From Bacillus sp. EB600 (GTDB lineage Bacteria > Bacillota > Bacilli > Bacillales > Cytobacillaceae), in the NCBI RefSeq assembly GCF_024494385.1, contig NZ_JAEVLT010000007.1:1-64000 (forward strand): 64,000 nt of DNA. The letters are read 5' to 3'. Both the position numbers and the translations under genes were made by a program. Positions 63,929-64,000 of this stretch are shown in pieces; position 1 is the first letter of the stretch, and each line of letters begins with the position of its first letter. The notes beneath the pieces were generated by a model that was not told the DNA's origin, made no database searches, and worked only from the letters and a program-made list of their open reading frames with translations.

Positions 63929-64000
63929 GTGAATCAATCACAATATAGTGAAACAATCCCCATTCGAAAGGGGGAGGAATTCAATCAGGAAACGCTAAGA
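63929..64000 (+). CDS. Phosphotransferase family protein, N-terminal part (cut by window end)
   Basis: Only the first 24 codons are present: a GTG start behind AGGTGGTG, then an opening containing IPIRKGEEFNQETLR. That (I/V)PVRxGEEfdxxxL start is typical of ACAD10/11-associated APH-fold kinases, in line with the full-length relative at 41592. Too little sequence remains to show the catalytic loop. With the ACAD11-like gene at 59048 it would provide a second kinase/dehydrogenase pair, under the same operator as the rest of the cluster. Confidence 0.6.
   Translation, partial: MNQSQYSETIPIRKGEEFNQETLR

Noticed and set aside
1..64000. Insertion sequence, prophage, plasmid origin or attachment site
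   Set aside because: No transposase, integrase, replication or phage structural gene and no tRNA was recognised; only short dispersed repeats are present.

Overview
The window looks like a chromosomal segment of an aerobic, low-GC Gram-positive of the family Bacillaceae (Bacillus/Neobacillus/Mesobacillus type). This rests on strong AGGAGG ribosome sites, frequent TTG and GTG starts, TTGNNN-17-TATAAT promoters, a sigma-54 promoter of the Bacillus kind, and dispersed Bacillus-style structured repeats. No rRNA, tRNA, CRISPR array, phage module or intact transposase was seen. The sequence alone does not fix the species.

Positions 1-16.4 kb are mostly housekeeping and accessory genes. They comprise an FMN-dependent azoreductase, a DUF3800 protein, an NRDE/TANGO2-like protein, a sodium:solute symporter with its small DUF3311 partner, a very large cyclic beta-1,2-glucan synthase (NdvB type), a 21-bp minisatellite, and a MarR/DoxX quinone-stress pair with palindromic operators. 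Two decayed aldo/keto reductase fragments lie on either side of the symporter genes.

From 16 kb to the right edge nearly everything is catabolic. A TetR regulator is divergent from an aldehyde dehydrogenase. Two zinc alcohol dehydrogenases, an esterase and a type I Baeyer-Villiger monooxygenase follow. A rearranged stretch (23.4-34.4 kb) is full of gene remnants (3-hydroxyacyl-CoA dehydrogenase, SDR, a possible MaoC piece, acyl-CoA synthetase; a thiolase remnant lies further left near 18 kb). Among them sit a SnoaL-like protein, a thiolase-like/DUF35 pair and a duplicated acyl-CoA synthetase/AAHS-transporter module. Next come a Rieske ferredoxin, an amidohydrolase, an esterase, an iron alcohol dehydrogenase and an AMP-forming ligase. 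After a convergent two-gene operon (ACAD10/11-type phosphotransferase and ComB-like protein) comes a CBS-PAS-PAS-AAA+ sigma-54 activator. It faces a -24/-12 promoter in front of a ten-gene operon: thiolase, SDR, enoyl-CoA hydratase, ACAD11-like dehydrogenase, five-gene Liv-type ABC transporter and acyl-CoA dehydrogenase. Three flavin genes follow (flavin reductase, FMN reductase, and a riboflavin kinase fused to a degenerate RibB domain), then hydrolase, second ACAD11-like dehydrogenase, SDR, CaiB-type CoA-transferase, luciferase-like monooxygenase and the start of a second phosphotransferase.

Together the genes suggest uptake of an organic acid or ketone, oxygenation by FAD- and FMN-dependent monooxygenases, hydrolysis of the ester or lactone, CoA activation, and beta-oxidation. 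The pairing of phosphotransferases with ACAD11-like dehydrogenases suggests that hydroxyacyl-CoAs are handled by phosphorylation and elimination. The growth substrate cannot be read from sequence. The most striking regulatory signal is a palindrome, CAAAC-N4-GTTTG, found at ten sites. At six of them it starts 5-6 bases after a good -10 box, which implies one repressor controlling much of the region.
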